Assembly: GCF_017826695.1 (NCBI RefSeq)
Contig: NZ_JAFFZW010000002.1
Location: 434,001 to 498,000, forward strand
Direction: 5' to 3'
Origin: Pseudomonas alliivorans
Lineage (GTDB): Bacteria; Pseudomonadota; Gammaproteobacteria; Pseudomonadales; Pseudomonadaceae
DNA length: 64,000 nt
Every line of letters starts with the position of its first letter. Position 1 is the stretch's first letter. The translations under genes were made by a program, and so were the position numbers. This document shows positions 16,970 to 25,784 of the stretch, one piece after another. The notes below the pieces were generated by a model. That model worked only from the letters and a program-made list of their open reading frames with translations, ran no database searches and was not told the origin of the DNA.

Positions 16970-18211
16970 TCAGGAGATCGGCTTAATGAGGGGCTCTTCG
17001 TCATCGACTAAAGCGTCGCTCTCAACTAGAGAAGTGCTGACGTCTGAACCGCGAACGAGCGTCATATCGACGGGGCATCTATCGGCGATGGCCAGAAGCT
17101 TTCGGCGCTGCTCATCGTCGAGAGGCCCGTTCAAAGTGATCGAACGAGTGAAAAGATCCGCAGGTGACTGCTCGTTTCGCTTGGCGTGTGTGACGTGGGC
17201 ACTGGCACGTTGGAGCGGAATTCCTTTGCGGCGGGCATACATGCGCATGGTCATAACCGTACATGCCGCCAAACCTGCAGAAACGAGCTCATAGGGTGAC
17301 AGTCCGCTTGCGAGCCCTCCCACGGATTTCGGTTCATCCGCGAGCAAATGGTGAGCGCCGGTGCTCAATCTGAGCTGGAACAATCCCGCTCCTGTCTCCT
17401 CTGCAGTTACACCTTCGCCCGTAGAGATATCGGCGATGTCATCGACCAATTTGGGCAGGTAGCGGGCGGCCCAAGCAGCGATTACTGATGCTGCATAGTC
17501 CGAGTCAGCCCGGCGTGTTAACAGATGGTTGGCATCGTCCAGCGAAACAAAACTCTTCGGGTGGCGCGCCGCGAGGAAGATCCTTGAAGCGTTGTTGATT
17601 CCGACCACGTTGTCGCCAGGAGCATGCAAGACCAACAATGGCTTGCCCATCTGGGCAATACGCTCTTCGAGATTCTGCTGTCGAGCGTCGTCTACGAATG
17701 ATTTGCGTACTGTGAAAGGGCGACCACCCAGTAGAAGTTGCGCTTCACCCTCTGTCTCGATCTGCGCGAGAGCGTCATTGTCGAACTGATGAAGGATATG
17801 TTTCACATCGGCAGGAGCACCGATGGTTGCCACTGCTTGCACGGAGGGCATTTCGGCGGCGGCACTCAACGCTGCCGCCCCACCCAAACTGTGGCCAATC
17901 AGTAATGAAGGAGGATGGCCTGCTTCAGTCATGGCGCGGCCTGCGGCGATGAGATCACCCACATCAGCGGCGAAAGTTGAGTCAGCGAATTCTCCTTCGC
18001 TACCCCCGAGTCCTGCGAAATCAAAACGCAGTACACCAATCCCGTTCAGTGCAAGGGCTCGTGCAATCCGCGCTGCCGCGAGGCTTTCTTTTCCACAAGT
18101 GAAACAATGGGCAAAAATAGCCCACCCACGAGGTGTGGTCTGTGGACGCTCAATTCGTCCAGACAGCACTGTTCCAAGTGCTCCGTGAAAGTCAAAACGT
18201 TGATCTGGCAT
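16970..18211 (-). CDS. Alpha/beta hydrolase-OsmC fusion protein
   Basis: A 413-aa two-domain protein. Residues about 1-255 are an alpha/beta hydrolase with nucleophile elbow LIGHSLGGAAAL and a catalytic His region near DDANHLL. Residues about 270-413 are an OsmC/Ohr-like domain with the thiol motif GLAACTVMTMRMYARRKG. OsmC proteins reduce organic hydroperoxides through two cysteines; the second is visible in IADRCPVDMTLVRG. Fusions of this kind are known in proteobacteria. It is in the middle of the leftward redox operon, 10 bases before the downstream SDR gene, suggesting handling of peroxides or reactive esters. Confidence 0.9.
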   Translation of the reverse strand: MPDQRFDFHGALGTVLSGRIERPQTTPRGWAIFAHCFTCGKESLAAARIARALALNGIGVLRFDFAGLGGSEGEFADSTFAADVGDLIAAGRAMTEAGHPPSLLIGHSLGGAAALSAAAEMPSVQAVATIGAPADVKHILHQFDNDALAQIETEGEAQLLLGGRPFTVRKSFVDDARQQNLEERIAQMGKPLLVLHAPGDNVVGINNASRIFLAARHPKSFVSLDDANHLLTRRADSDYAASVIAAWAARYLPKLVDDIADISTGEGVTAEETGAGLFQLRLSTGAHHLLADEPKSVGGLASGLSPYELVSAGLAACTVMTMRMYARRKGIPLQRASAHVTHAKRNEQSPADLFTRSITLNGPLDDEQRRKLLAIADRCPVDMTLVRGSDVSTSLVESDALVDDEEPLIKPIS

Positions 18212-18244
18212 GTTCTCATCCTCAGCGAACGGGGAAGTATTCGT

Positions 18245-19360
18245 TTAGTCCGGCAATGGCGATAAGGCCCGAATTGCCAGCGACGTGGCCTCAATGGCGC
18301 CGGCAACGTATCCAGGGAACTGTGGTGACCATTCACTGGCGATGCCGGTGAGTCGCCCCTTCCAAATCCCTGAACTCACCGCAGCTTGGGGAGTATTTGT
18401 GGGATGGCCAGCCGAGCCAAGATCAGCTTCGGTAGCGGTTAAAGGATCCTGCGCCCAGTCCTTGATGAAGTCAGCGCGTGGTTCCGCTGCCTGTGATCCA
18501 AAGAGACGTACGAGTTGTGCCCGGCAGTGTTCGCGCAGCACATCCTCGGGAACCGCTTTACGGACGTACGCAGGTACACCGAAGAAGCCAAATAGCGCCG
18601 CGCTGCCATCAGGCATGGACGCATCGTGTATCTCGCCCAATGGGCCACGCGCACTCCGCGCGGCACCGGACAGCCCCTGCTCACGCCAGAATGGTTTGTC
18701 GTATATCGCAAGGTATTTGGCATGAGGCGCCATCCAGGTGGCAGTGTCTCGCCACTGTCGAGCCAACTCGGTTGGCAATGCTGGCTCAAACTTGATGTTG
18801 CGCTCTACGAGACGCGGAGGCATTGCCAGCAAGACTTGTTCTGCGCACCAGGTCGTGAGGTTTCCGGCAGAGTCTGTGCTATCAATTTCTACATTGGCCG
18901 GTGTGGCGCGAATCGAGAGGACAGTCTGATCGGTAAGTGTTCGTTTTGAGTCCAGCGCTCGGCTCAGTGCATCGATGAGTGCCGACATACCACCTTTCAA
19001 GCGAATAGAGGCCGGTGAGCTGGCATAGCCACGCATGCGTACCGGCGAATCACTTGACGCGCGCTCCATCATCATGTCGCCAGTGTCGAACTGCTCGAAG
19101 TATTCCAGGCCTAGCTGCACAATCAGTTGATGCAGTTCAATCTGGAAGTCGGGCCAGAACCAAGTGGGCCCTAAATCAAATCGATCAGAGGTATTTGTCG
19201 ACGTCCGGTCGTGGGGCGCTCTGACTGATGCGATTCGGCCTCCGAGCACATCACGCGCCTCCAGAAGGATGTAATCCTGGCGACCCTGACGTTCAAGTAG
19301 ATAAGCGGCATACAGGCCGCTCAAACCTGCTCCGACGATGACAGTGCGTACGTGTCGCAT
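18245..19360 (-). CDS. Flavin monoamine oxidase-like NAD(P)/FAD oxidoreductase
   Basis: A 371-aa flavoprotein. The Rossmann motif VIVGAGLSGLYAAYLLERQG opens the protein, followed by LLEARDVLGGRI, the amine-oxidase consensus. Other landmarks are FDLGPTWFWPD and GYVAGAIEAT near the end. It is shorter than most monoamine oxidases (about 450 aa), so the substrate domain is reduced. It starts directly at the end of the upstream cupin gene (no gap), consistent with co-translation. Substrate unknown. Confidence 0.82.
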   Translation of the reverse strand: MRHVRTVIVGAGLSGLYAAYLLERQGRQDYILLEARDVLGGRIASVRAPHDRTSTNTSDRFDLGPTWFWPDFQIELHQLIVQLGLEYFEQFDTGDMMMERASSDSPVRMRGYASSPASIRLKGGMSALIDALSRALDSKRTLTDQTVLSIRATPANVEIDSTDSAGNLTTWCAEQVLLAMPPRLVERNIKFEPALPTELARQWRDTATWMAPHAKYLAIYDKPFWREQGLSGAARSARGPLGEIHDASMPDGSAALFGFFGVPAYVRKAVPEDVLREHCRAQLVRLFGSQAAEPRADFIKDWAQDPLTATEADLGSAGHPTNTPQAAVSSGIWKGRLTGIASEWSPQFPGYVAGAIEATSLAIRALSPLPD

Positions 19361-20029
19361 TTAGACCTCTGCCGTCAGGTCGGCCAGATGGCCTGTCTTG
19401 AGATAGACGGTGGCACCCTGTTCGCCGGCGGTAATTGGAGGGATTTCTCCAGCGGGTGTGCGCACCCAGCTACCGGAGGTAAAAGAGCGCTCACTCACAA
19501 CCACTTCACCTTCCAGCACCAACAACTCCGCGCCTTGTACGGGCGTTGAGAGGAGCGCTTCAGATGCTGGCAGTCGAATTAAACAAACTTCCTCAGATTG
19601 GTCTGAGAACAAGGGGCAGATCTCACGATCACCGTGACGGAGCCAATTGTCTGGGTCGCTGGTGTCAATCCGCACGTGTTGGGCTTCGTCGTCGCGCATT
19701 TGCTGAAGTTTGACGAAGATAGTCGCGCCCTCACAGCTGGAGGGGCGGTGTCCAGAGCCGGGTGGGTTACGCAGATACCAGCCCGCAGGATAATGTGCGT
19801 CGTCCTCAGAAAAAGTACCGGCCAACACGAGAATTTCCTCACCGCCTGGGTGCATGTGGTGTGGAAAGTACGAATCGGGTGCATACCGCACTATGCTGGT
19901 TGCACGAGCTTTTTCTGCGCCCACGCGATCCAGCATCACACGCTCGACACCGTTTTGAGGGGAGGAGACCCATTCATACTTGTGGGGTGCCACGAACGCG
20001 CGGCGCGAGAAATCTGAATTGATCAGCAT
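19361..20029 (-). CDS. Cupin-domain protein (ChrR-cupin type)
   Basis: A 222-aa protein with two cupin repeats. The first has the metal-binding motif FPHHMHPGGEEILVLAGTFSED (His, His, Glu); the second is degenerate (GAELLVLEGEVVVSER). The layout resembles the C-terminal cupin of ChrR anti-sigma factors and stand-alone detoxification cupins, but there is no zinc-binding anti-sigma domain. The start at ATG 20029 (MLINSDFSRR) was preferred over an ATG 51 bases upstream because of its better family fit. It lies between the AhpD-like and the flavin oxidase genes of the operon. Confidence 0.78.
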   Translation of the reverse strand: MLINSDFSRRAFVAPHKYEWVSSPQNGVERVMLDRVGAEKARATSIVRYAPDSYFPHHMHPGGEEILVLAGTFSEDDAHYPAGWYLRNPPGSGHRPSSCEGATIFVKLQQMRDDEAQHVRIDTSDPDNWLRHGDREICPLFSDQSEEVCLIRLPASEALLSTPVQGAELLVLEGEVVVSERSFTSGSWVRTPAGEIPPITAGEQGATVYLKTGHLADLTAEV

Positions 20030-20093
20030 GGGGATTCTCCTAATAACGCGCTGACAGGTGCCCCCTAGAAACGCGGGCACCTGTCGCTGCGGC

Positions 20094-20438
20094 TTAGTCT
20101 TTTGGCAGCTGTTGGTAAGTCTCTATGACACGCGCCGAATAGGTCAGCGCTGCACCAGCATTGAGAGCAATAGCGACGCCCAAGGCTTCGGAGATTTCTT
20201 CGAGAGTGGCACCAGCATCCACAGCCTTTTTGGTGTGCACTGAAATGCAGCCGTCGCAGCGCGTGGTAACGGCCACAGCGAGGGCGATCATTTCATGAAA
20301 CTTGGCTTCCAAATGACCAGTCTTGGCGGCAGCGTTGTCGATAGTCATCAGGCCGCGCATAACGTCGGGGCTCTGTTTTGCGTAATCGCCTACGCGTTCC
20401 AGAAGGGTTTCACGGTAAGCGTTCCAGTCTTGCATCAT
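20094..20438 (-). CDS. Carboxymuconolactone decarboxylase/AhpD-like protein
   Basis: A 114-aa all-helical protein of the CMD family. The redox motif CDGC followed by ISVH (RCDGCISVHTKKAV) is the AhpD type, which reduces peroxiredoxins or acts in peroxide handling. The rest (FHEMIALAVAVTT, LEEISEALGVAIAL) is typical. A second ATG one codon later is an equally good start. Neighbours include an OsmC fusion and a cupin, supporting an antioxidant or reactive-intermediate role. Confidence 0.88.
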   Translation of the reverse strand: MMQDWNAYRETLLERVGDYAKQSPDVMRGLMTIDNAAAKTGHLEAKFHEMIALAVAVTTRCDGCISVHTKKAVDAGATLEEISEALGVAIALNAGAALTYSARVIETYQQLPKD

Positions 20439-20505
20439 GACGGTATTCCTCTTGAAAATTTGGGCATGCGTCGCTAGGCAGGCGCGAGCGCCTGCCCGAG
20501 GTGTA

Positions 20506-21279
20506 TCAGTTGCGGCCAGCCATCACGCCGCCGTCGACATCCCAAATCGCGCCAGTGACCCAGCCTGTTTTATCCGAAAGCAGGAAGGAGACGACTTCGG
20601 CTACATCCTGTGGAGTGCCAACACGACCGATTGGGTGGAAACTGTTGAAACCTTGCAGTGCGCTATGAACTTCAGCTTTAGGAATAAAGCCTTCGTAGAT
20701 CGGGGTTTGTACAACCGCAGGGGAGACCGCATTGACGCGAATTTGCTTGGGAGCCAATTCCATCGCCAGATGTTGGGTCAGAGAGTGCAGACCGGCCTTG
20801 GCCATCGAATAGGCCGACGACGGAGTGGCTGCAATGGCTTGTTTGGCCCACATCGAACCGATGTTGACGATCGCACCTGGCTTGCTCTTGGCGACCAGAT
20901 TGGCGGCTACTTTCTGAGTGATGAAGAAGAACGCTTTGTTCAGCTTCATATACTGGTCGTAATCTGCACCCTCGTGTTCCAGAAATGGCTTAGGGAAGAA
21001 AACGCCAGCCGCGTTCACCAGCAGATCGACATCTGCATGCTGCTCATCAATGGCTGTGAGCAATGCATTCAAACCCTCGCTGCTGGATAGGTCAGCAGTC
21101 ACCGTCCATACCTGACCCAATTTCGCCAGCTCCTGGCGCGCCGCTTCGGTCTTATCCGGACGGTTGCCTACAATTACAGCGCTACCACCGCCAGCCAGCA
21201 CCATGCGTGCCGATTCCAAACCCATACCGCTGGTGCCACCGACGACCAACAGCTTTTTGCCTTTGAATTCAATGCTCAT
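20506..21279 (-). CDS. Short-chain dehydrogenase/reductase
   Basis: A 257-aa SDR with a full active site. The cofactor motif is [12 protein letters not shown], followed by [16 protein letters not shown] (catalytic Ser) and [14 protein letters not shown] (Tyr and Lys). The end has the classical [13 protein letters not shown]. First gene of the leftward operon; the LysR gene at 21566 is divergent, with 286 bases between, which presumably hold the operon promoter and its regulator site. Confidence 0.9.
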   Translation of the reverse strand: MSIEFKGKKLLVVGGTSGMGLESARMVLAGGGSAVIVGNRPDKTEAARQELAKLGQVWTVTADLSSSEGLNALLTAIDEQHADVDLLVNAAGVFFPKPFLEHEGADYDQYMKLNKAFFFITQKVAANLVAKSKPGAIVNIGSMWAKQAIAATPSSAYSMAKAGLHSLTQHLAMELAPKQIRVNAVSPAVVQTPIYEGFIPKAEVHSALQGFNSFHPIGRVGTPQDVAEVVSFLLSDKTGWVTGAIWDVDGGVMAGRN

Positions 21280-21565
21280 TTTGAAAACCTCGATTTACGC
21301 CTGTCGATGACAGGACTCAGTAAAAGAAAAAATATCTCGGAGCATCCAGCTCATGCCCTTGAGCTAAACTGCACGTAGCCCCGTGGCGTCCATTTTCCGC
21401 TTCATCGATGGATGCGTTCTTTCTGACAGAATCATTGCGTCAGCAACTTCGCATTCCTGAGCAGGTACTTTGCTCCGGCTTCGACATGGGATGGATTCTT
21501 CTCTGATTTGCATACGCCGACAAACGAGATAAAGTGTTCCTCTTTGAAAGAAATTCTTTACCGAC

Positions 21566-22477
21566 ATGAAATCGCCCGTTCACCTGAATGCCCTACGCGC
21601 GTTTGAAGCCAGCGCCCGTCATCAAAGCTTTTCAGCGGCAGCGGCGGAGTTGAATGTCACACCCGCCGCAGTCGGACAGCTCGTACGCACCTTGGAGGAT
21701 TGGCTGGGTGCACCACTGTTTCTGCGCAGTAGCAGTGGACGCGTGCGGTTAATACCTACTGAAACTGCTGAGCGTGCGCTGCCGGATATTCGGGCCGGCT
21801 TCGACAGGTTGGTTCTCGGCATGGAGAGACTCCAGGAGGCATCCCCTTCAGGCGTACTCACCGTGGCGATAAGTCCTGCGTTTGCTGCCAAGTGGCTGCT
21901 GCCAAGAATTGAGCACTTTCACAACGCTCGACCTGATACTGATGTAAGACTTGATACCAACCTAAAGCCCGTGGACTTCCTCGCTCAGCGTATTGATATC
22001 GGGGTGCGATACGGCGCAGGTAGTTGGCCAGGCCTGGTGGCAGATAAGCTGATGGGCGAGGAGGTCTACCCTGTATGTTCACCAAGACTGCTTAGCGAAC
22101 ATTGGCGTTTGCAAAAGCCAAGCGATCTGGCAAGCGAGACCTTGATTCATGATTTGTCGATGGATAGGCATACTGGCTTTCCATCTTGGGACATGTGGTT
22201 GCAGAAGGCTGGCGTCACCAACGTTGCCACACGCGGAATGCAAATCAACAATTCAGCGGCGGTTCTACAGGCTGCAATCGATGGTCACGGTATCGCTCTC
22301 GCTCGAAGCGTAATGGCAGCCGATGATCTCGCGGCAGGACGTTTAATACGTTTGTTCCCGGAGATATCATGCATGTCGCCATTGGCTTATTACGTCGTAT
22401 ATCGAGCGGAGTGCTCCAGCTTGCCGAAACTGTCCGCTTTTCGGGACTGGCTATTCGAGGAGGCAGCGTCGAAGTAA
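21566..22477 (+). CDS. LysR-family regulator, GcvA-like
   Basis: A 303-aa regulator. The N-terminal helix-turn-helix (LNALRAFEASARHQSFSAAA, then TPAAVGQLVRTLEDWLG) is of the GcvA/AmpR subgroup, and a ligand-binding domain follows. It is divergent from the seven-gene redox operon starting at 21279 and is the best candidate regulator for it. Start chosen at ATG 21566, which gives the normal short leader (MKSPVHLNALRAFE). Confidence 0.9.
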   Translation: MKSPVHLNALRAFEASARHQSFSAAAAELNVTPAAVGQLVRTLEDWLGAPLFLRSSSGRVRLIPTETAERALPDIRAGFDRLVLGMERLQEASPSGVLTVAISPAFAAKWLLPRIEHFHNARPDTDVRLDTNLKPVDFLAQRIDIGVRYGAGSWPGLVADKLMGEEVYPVCSPRLLSEHWRLQKPSDLASETLIHDLSMDRHTGFPSWDMWLQKAGVTNVATRGMQINNSAAVLQAAIDGHGIALARSVMAADDLAAGRLIRLFPEISCMSPLAYYVVYRAECSSLPKLSAFRDWLFEEAASK

Positions 22478-22549
22478 ATGAGCTGACATAGGCTGAACCA
22501 CATGGCATTGACCTTATGGCTGCAAGCAGGCCAGTGCCGAGCCGACCTG

Positions 22550-22705
22550 TTACGTTTGAGGCTGGACGCCTGCTTTAGAGGGGCGACGCTGTAGCCAAAG
22601 GAGCCCGAACATAGCCAGCAGCACTGGAACCAGAATTAGACCGGAGACGGTCGTCCAGCCATAGGCGTCGAGCAGTCCGCCAGATAAAAATGAACCGAAA
22701 ACCAT
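22550..22705 (-). pseudogene. C-terminal remnant of an MFS transporter
   Basis: A 51-codon leftward frame encodes the last transmembrane helices of a major-facilitator transporter (VFGSFLSGGLLDAYGW, then SGLILVPVLLAMFGLLWLQRR) with a natural stop at 22550-22552. Everything upstream is missing, replaced at 22707 by an IS3-family fragment. It is a gene relic at a former insertion site. Confidence 0.65.
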
Positions 22706-22706
22706 A

Positions 22707-22890
22707 AACCTTGTTGGGCTCTACGACATCAAACCGGCGCTTCAGCAAATTGGGTGAGGCGACCACAATCTTCACCGACTTCGCGCAGATCGTTCTGAAT
22801 TTGTCGCTGATCTTCTCTGGTGCGTGGAGATTGCGGCTCAGGCAACCAGGCGTAATACCCACTCCTGTCCGTGCCCAATTTGCGGTAGTG
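22707..22890 (-). mobile_element. IS3-family OrfB transposase remnant
   Basis: Leftward, two pieces in different frames match the N-terminal part of IS3-family OrfB. One reads LGTDRSGYYAWLPEPQSPR followed by TREDQR, the HTH_21-type region. The other reads VVASPNLLKRRFDVVEPNKV, the lead-in to the integrase core. The middle is deleted and no catalytic core remains. It abuts the MFS remnant, so the element probably truncated that gene and then decayed. Confidence 0.65.
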
Positions 22891-22976
22891 CCAGAAAGGT
22901 TGGTGCAGAAGGGGTAGGGGACTTGGAAATTCGCCTGACTTAGCTTCATCTCTGGATGCAGGGCATTACCCAGCTG

Positions 22977-23420
22977 TCACTGGTTGTCATAACGTTTGCG
23001 CGCCTCGTTGAACCCCTCAGATTGCGCGATCACCCACGTCCATAGTGGAATCATCTGCACCAGCAACCCCATTCCCAGCTCGGTCAACGCGTACTCGACA
23101 CGCAAGGGCTTCTCGCCAAAGTCGTGACGAGAGATAAGCCCGTCGCGCTCCAGCTGACGCAGCGTGTGAGTGAGCATGCGTTGGGTGACGCCATGCAATC
23201 GGCGACGCAGCTCCGCGTGGCGCAAGGGGCTGGTGACACCCAGTGCATGCACCACACCGAGTGACCATCGGTTACCGGAATGCCCCAGGATATCGCGCTT
23301 GAGACCGTCCTCGTCATCGGAAAGCGCGCGACACGCGTTCTGCGAAAGCCGCACGATTTCCTGAGCATCAAGACCACTCGGTATCACGGATGTACCTACT
23401 TTTTGCGCATCAAAGTCCAT
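22977..23420 (-). CDS. HxlR-family transcriptional regulator
   Basis: A 147-aa regulator with the HxlR winged-helix core (about residues 50-115): WSLGVVHALGVTSPLRHAEL, GVTQRMLTHTLRQLERDGLI, VEYALTELG. HxlR proteins sense electrophiles or redox changes and usually control a neighbouring oxidoreductase. Here the NmrA-like reductase is divergent, only 46 bases away, so mutual control is probable. The usual N-terminal Cys is present in the SQNACRAL segment. Confidence 0.88.
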   Translation of the reverse strand: MDFDAQKVGTSVIPSGLDAQEIVRLSQNACRALSDDEDGLKRDILGHSGNRWSLGVVHALGVTSPLRHAELRRRLHGVTQRMLTHTLRQLERDGLISRHDFGEKPLRVEYALTELGMGLLVQMIPLWTWVIAQSEGFNEARKRYDNQ

Positions 23421-23466
23421 GACAAGATCCCTGGCCTCACGTTAAGTACGACAACAGAGGCTTACC

Positions 23467-24426
23467 ATGCAGGCTGTTATTTCAAACGTCAAACAACGCA
23501 TTTTGGTATTAGGGGCCGGCGAACTGGGGCTTGCCGTATTGCAAGGACTGGCTGCCCGTTCAACCGAATCGATGAGCATCAGCGTGCTGCTGCGTCAGGC
23601 CACTGTTCAGAGTTCGAGCAAGGTAAAACAACAGGAAATCGACACCATCAAGGCCTTGGGAGTTGCCATTGAGACAGCCGACATCGCCGATGCCTCCGTG
23701 GAAGAACTTGCTGTGGTGCTCGAACGTTTCGACACGGTGATCAGTTGCGTAGGATTTGCAGCGGGCCGGGGCACTCAGCGCAAACTCACCGAGGCCGCAC
23801 TCATGTCGGGAGTGAAACGCTATATTCCCTGGCAGTTCGGCGTGGACTACGACCTCATTGGCCGCGGCAGCCCTCAAGACCTATTTGATGAGCAACTGGA
23901 TGTTCGCGACCTGCTGCGTGCTCAATCCCGGACTGAATGGGTAATTATTTCCACCGGCATGTTCACCAGCTTCCTGTTCGATCCAGCGTTCGGAGTCGTT
24001 GACCTGGCCGCCGGAAAAGTCAACGCGCTGGGCAGTCTGGAAACCACGGTCACGGTGACGCCCCCCGAAGACATAGGCACGCTTACCGCCGCCATCGTGC
24101 TGCACAGCCCGCGCCTTATAAACCAGGTCGTATACACCGCCGGCGATACACTCAGCTACGGCGGTCTGGCTGACCTGGTTGAACGAGTCATTGGACGAAA
24201 AGTCGAGCGCCGCGAGCTAAGCGTGCAGGAGTTGATGGCCGATCTTGCAGAAGAGCCTGATGATAATCTGCGAAAGTACCGGGCGGTGTTTGCCATGGGT
24301 CGGGGGGTGGCGTGGGATGTAGCGGGGACATTCAATGCGGTGCATGGGTTGCCTGTGACCAGTGCGGAGCGGTGGGCGCAATTAAATCTTAGTCGTGGTA
24401 GAGAAGGGCACATGAACGTTGAATAG
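23467..24426 (+). CDS. NmrA/isoflavone-reductase-like NAD(P)H-binding protein
   Basis: A 319-aa protein of the atypical SDR group. The cofactor motif is ILVLGAGELGLAVLQGLA near the N-terminus, and the reductase landmarks FDTVISCVGF and YIPWQFGVDYD follow. Related bacterial proteins reduce aromatic or quinone-like compounds; plant relatives reduce isoflavones and pinoresinol. It is divergent from the HxlR regulator gene, a common pairing for quinone or electrophile defence. Start ATG 23467 gives a normal length. Confidence 0.85.
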   Translation: MQAVISNVKQRILVLGAGELGLAVLQGLAARSTESMSISVLLRQATVQSSSKVKQQEIDTIKALGVAIETADIADASVEELAVVLERFDTVISCVGFAAGRGTQRKLTEAALMSGVKRYIPWQFGVDYDLIGRGSPQDLFDEQLDVRDLLRAQSRTEWVIISTGMFTSFLFDPAFGVVDLAAGKVNALGSLETTVTVTPPEDIGTLTAAIVLHSPRLINQVVYTAGDTLSYGGLADLVERVIGRKVERRELSVQELMADLAEEPDDNLRKYRAVFAMGRGVAWDVAGTFNAVHGLPVTSAERWAQLNLSRGREGHMNVE

Positions 24427-24564
24427 CTTGTCAGGCATCAGACTTCTATGGTTTGAAACATGCCGACCGGCTCAACTGCAAAGGATGTACGAAATAAATT
24501 TGAACAGGCGCTGATCATTGAACGCGAGGTATTCGCAGACGCTTGCGACAGAGGGAATTGCCAC

Positions 24565-25182
24565 GTGAGTCGTAGTGGAGAATCAGTGCGTCCTAAAGCC
24601 GTTTTATTCGATCTTGATAACACCCTGACTAACCGGGCGCTCAGTATTGAACGGTACGTGAAGTGCTTCTTGAAAGACTTTGGCCTCGTCGTCGATGGTG
24701 ACAGTCAGAAGATCGTCCGGTTGATCGGCCAAGTAGATAATGGAGGCTATTTAAAAGCGGGTTCGGCATTTCTTTATCCGCCAAGCAATTGGGCACATTT
24801 TGGCTCATGAGTTGGCTTGGAGCGTGACGCACACACCGCAGATCTTAAGCGATCAGTTGCCTGCTTGCCATTTGCTTCTCAGATAGATGCGATTTTCAGC
24901 TCTGAAAAGGTTGGGTCCACCAAGCCGGCGTCCGCGATTTTTCTGGCAGCGGCAGAGCATTTGCAAGTAAGGCCTGAAGAATGTTGGTTCGTGGGCGACC
25001 ATCCTGTTAATGACTACCCGGGCGCTTGCTCGGCAGGAATGCAAGCGGTATGGCTACGGGGATTTCATGATTGGCCGCAGGAGATGGACGCTGCAACCGT
25101 CTCGATTTTCTCACTTCACGAGTTGGTCGGATTGCTGCATGAATCACTGAGTAGAACGCGCGGCACTCGAAGAGTGTGCTGA
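24565..25182 (+). pseudogene. HAD-family hydrolase, disrupted
   Basis: Two blocks of one HAD hydrolase remain in different frames. The first (start GTG 24565) has motif I, VLFDLDNTLTNRALSIERYV, and stops at 24808-24810. The second has motif IV, FSSEKVGSTKPASAIF and CWFVGDHPVNDYPGACSAGM, ending at 25180-25182. Between them a third frame reads LAWSVTHTPQILSD, the normal continuation of the family, so there is a frameshift near 24800. The cap end and motif II region are deleted near 24870. The phosphatase or dehalogenase would be inactive. Confidence 0.75.
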
Positions 25183-25784
25183 ATTATCCGCCGTCGGGGA
25201 AAAGCGAAGTGCGCCAATCGCGATTTAGTGGAAATCCCCCAAAAGCCAGTATTTCCTAGGTCAAACCCAGTTCCTCGATAAATGAGTGGAATTCTTTATG
25301 GTTTTTCCGCTGAAGAAACAAAATAAATCGTGATTTTCCATCCATTAATTTCAGAAACTTCGTGATGTTCCACCCGTTGATTCAAGCGATTTACGTGTCA
25401 ATATATGAGCAAACTCTGCTGTGCTTGGTATCGTCGTGACCGGGGAGGCGCTTACCTGACTGGCGGCGCGACGATTGAATCAAGGCAAGTTTTACTGGCC
25501 CGGCATTCGGCACGGATCGGAGGTCAAACTCGATAACGAGCAACTTCAGGCTTTGGTAAGAGCTTCGTTGGCCCATGGAAGTCTTGGCGATAAGGGTGAT
25601 CGCGTCCGCTTTAAAAAAAGGCGGACACCATCGGCCTTAATGCTGGAATTTTGAAGGTGTTTTCACTGGCCGGTTACTCTGTTCCGCCGCAGGGCATTGG
25701 CGGATGGCGGAAGTTCGAGGCTGGCGCTGGCTAGCTGAGGCATGAAAGACCAAGCATACCCGCTTGGCCTCTCATAACGGAGCT
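25183..25784. other. Gene-poor stretch with an IS66 fragment
   Basis: About 600 bases between the broken HAD gene and the end of the ATPase gene. Apart from the IS66 TnpB fragment at 25460-25620, nothing coding is recognised. A six-pair hairpin, CCAAGC-ATACCC-GCTTGG at 25750-25767, lies just past the leftward ATPase stop and could help end that transcript; its T-run is poor. Confidence 0.4.
25460..25620 (+). mobile_element. IS66-family TnpB remnant
   Basis: The frame from 25460 reads LAARRLNQGKFYWPGIRHGS followed by EVKLDNEQLQALV. This is the C-terminal core of the IS66 accessory protein TnpB (the region ending in a Leu-Val-Gly motif in intact copies). Upstream sequence has stops and the end is degenerate. 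No tnpC or terminal repeats are seen. It is an old scar at the edge of the defence-like island. Confidence 0.65.

Noticed and set aside
25750..25767. Hairpin after the ATPase gene as an intrinsic terminator
   Set aside because: Six-pair stem and poor T-run; noted in the intergenic entry but not listed as a terminator.
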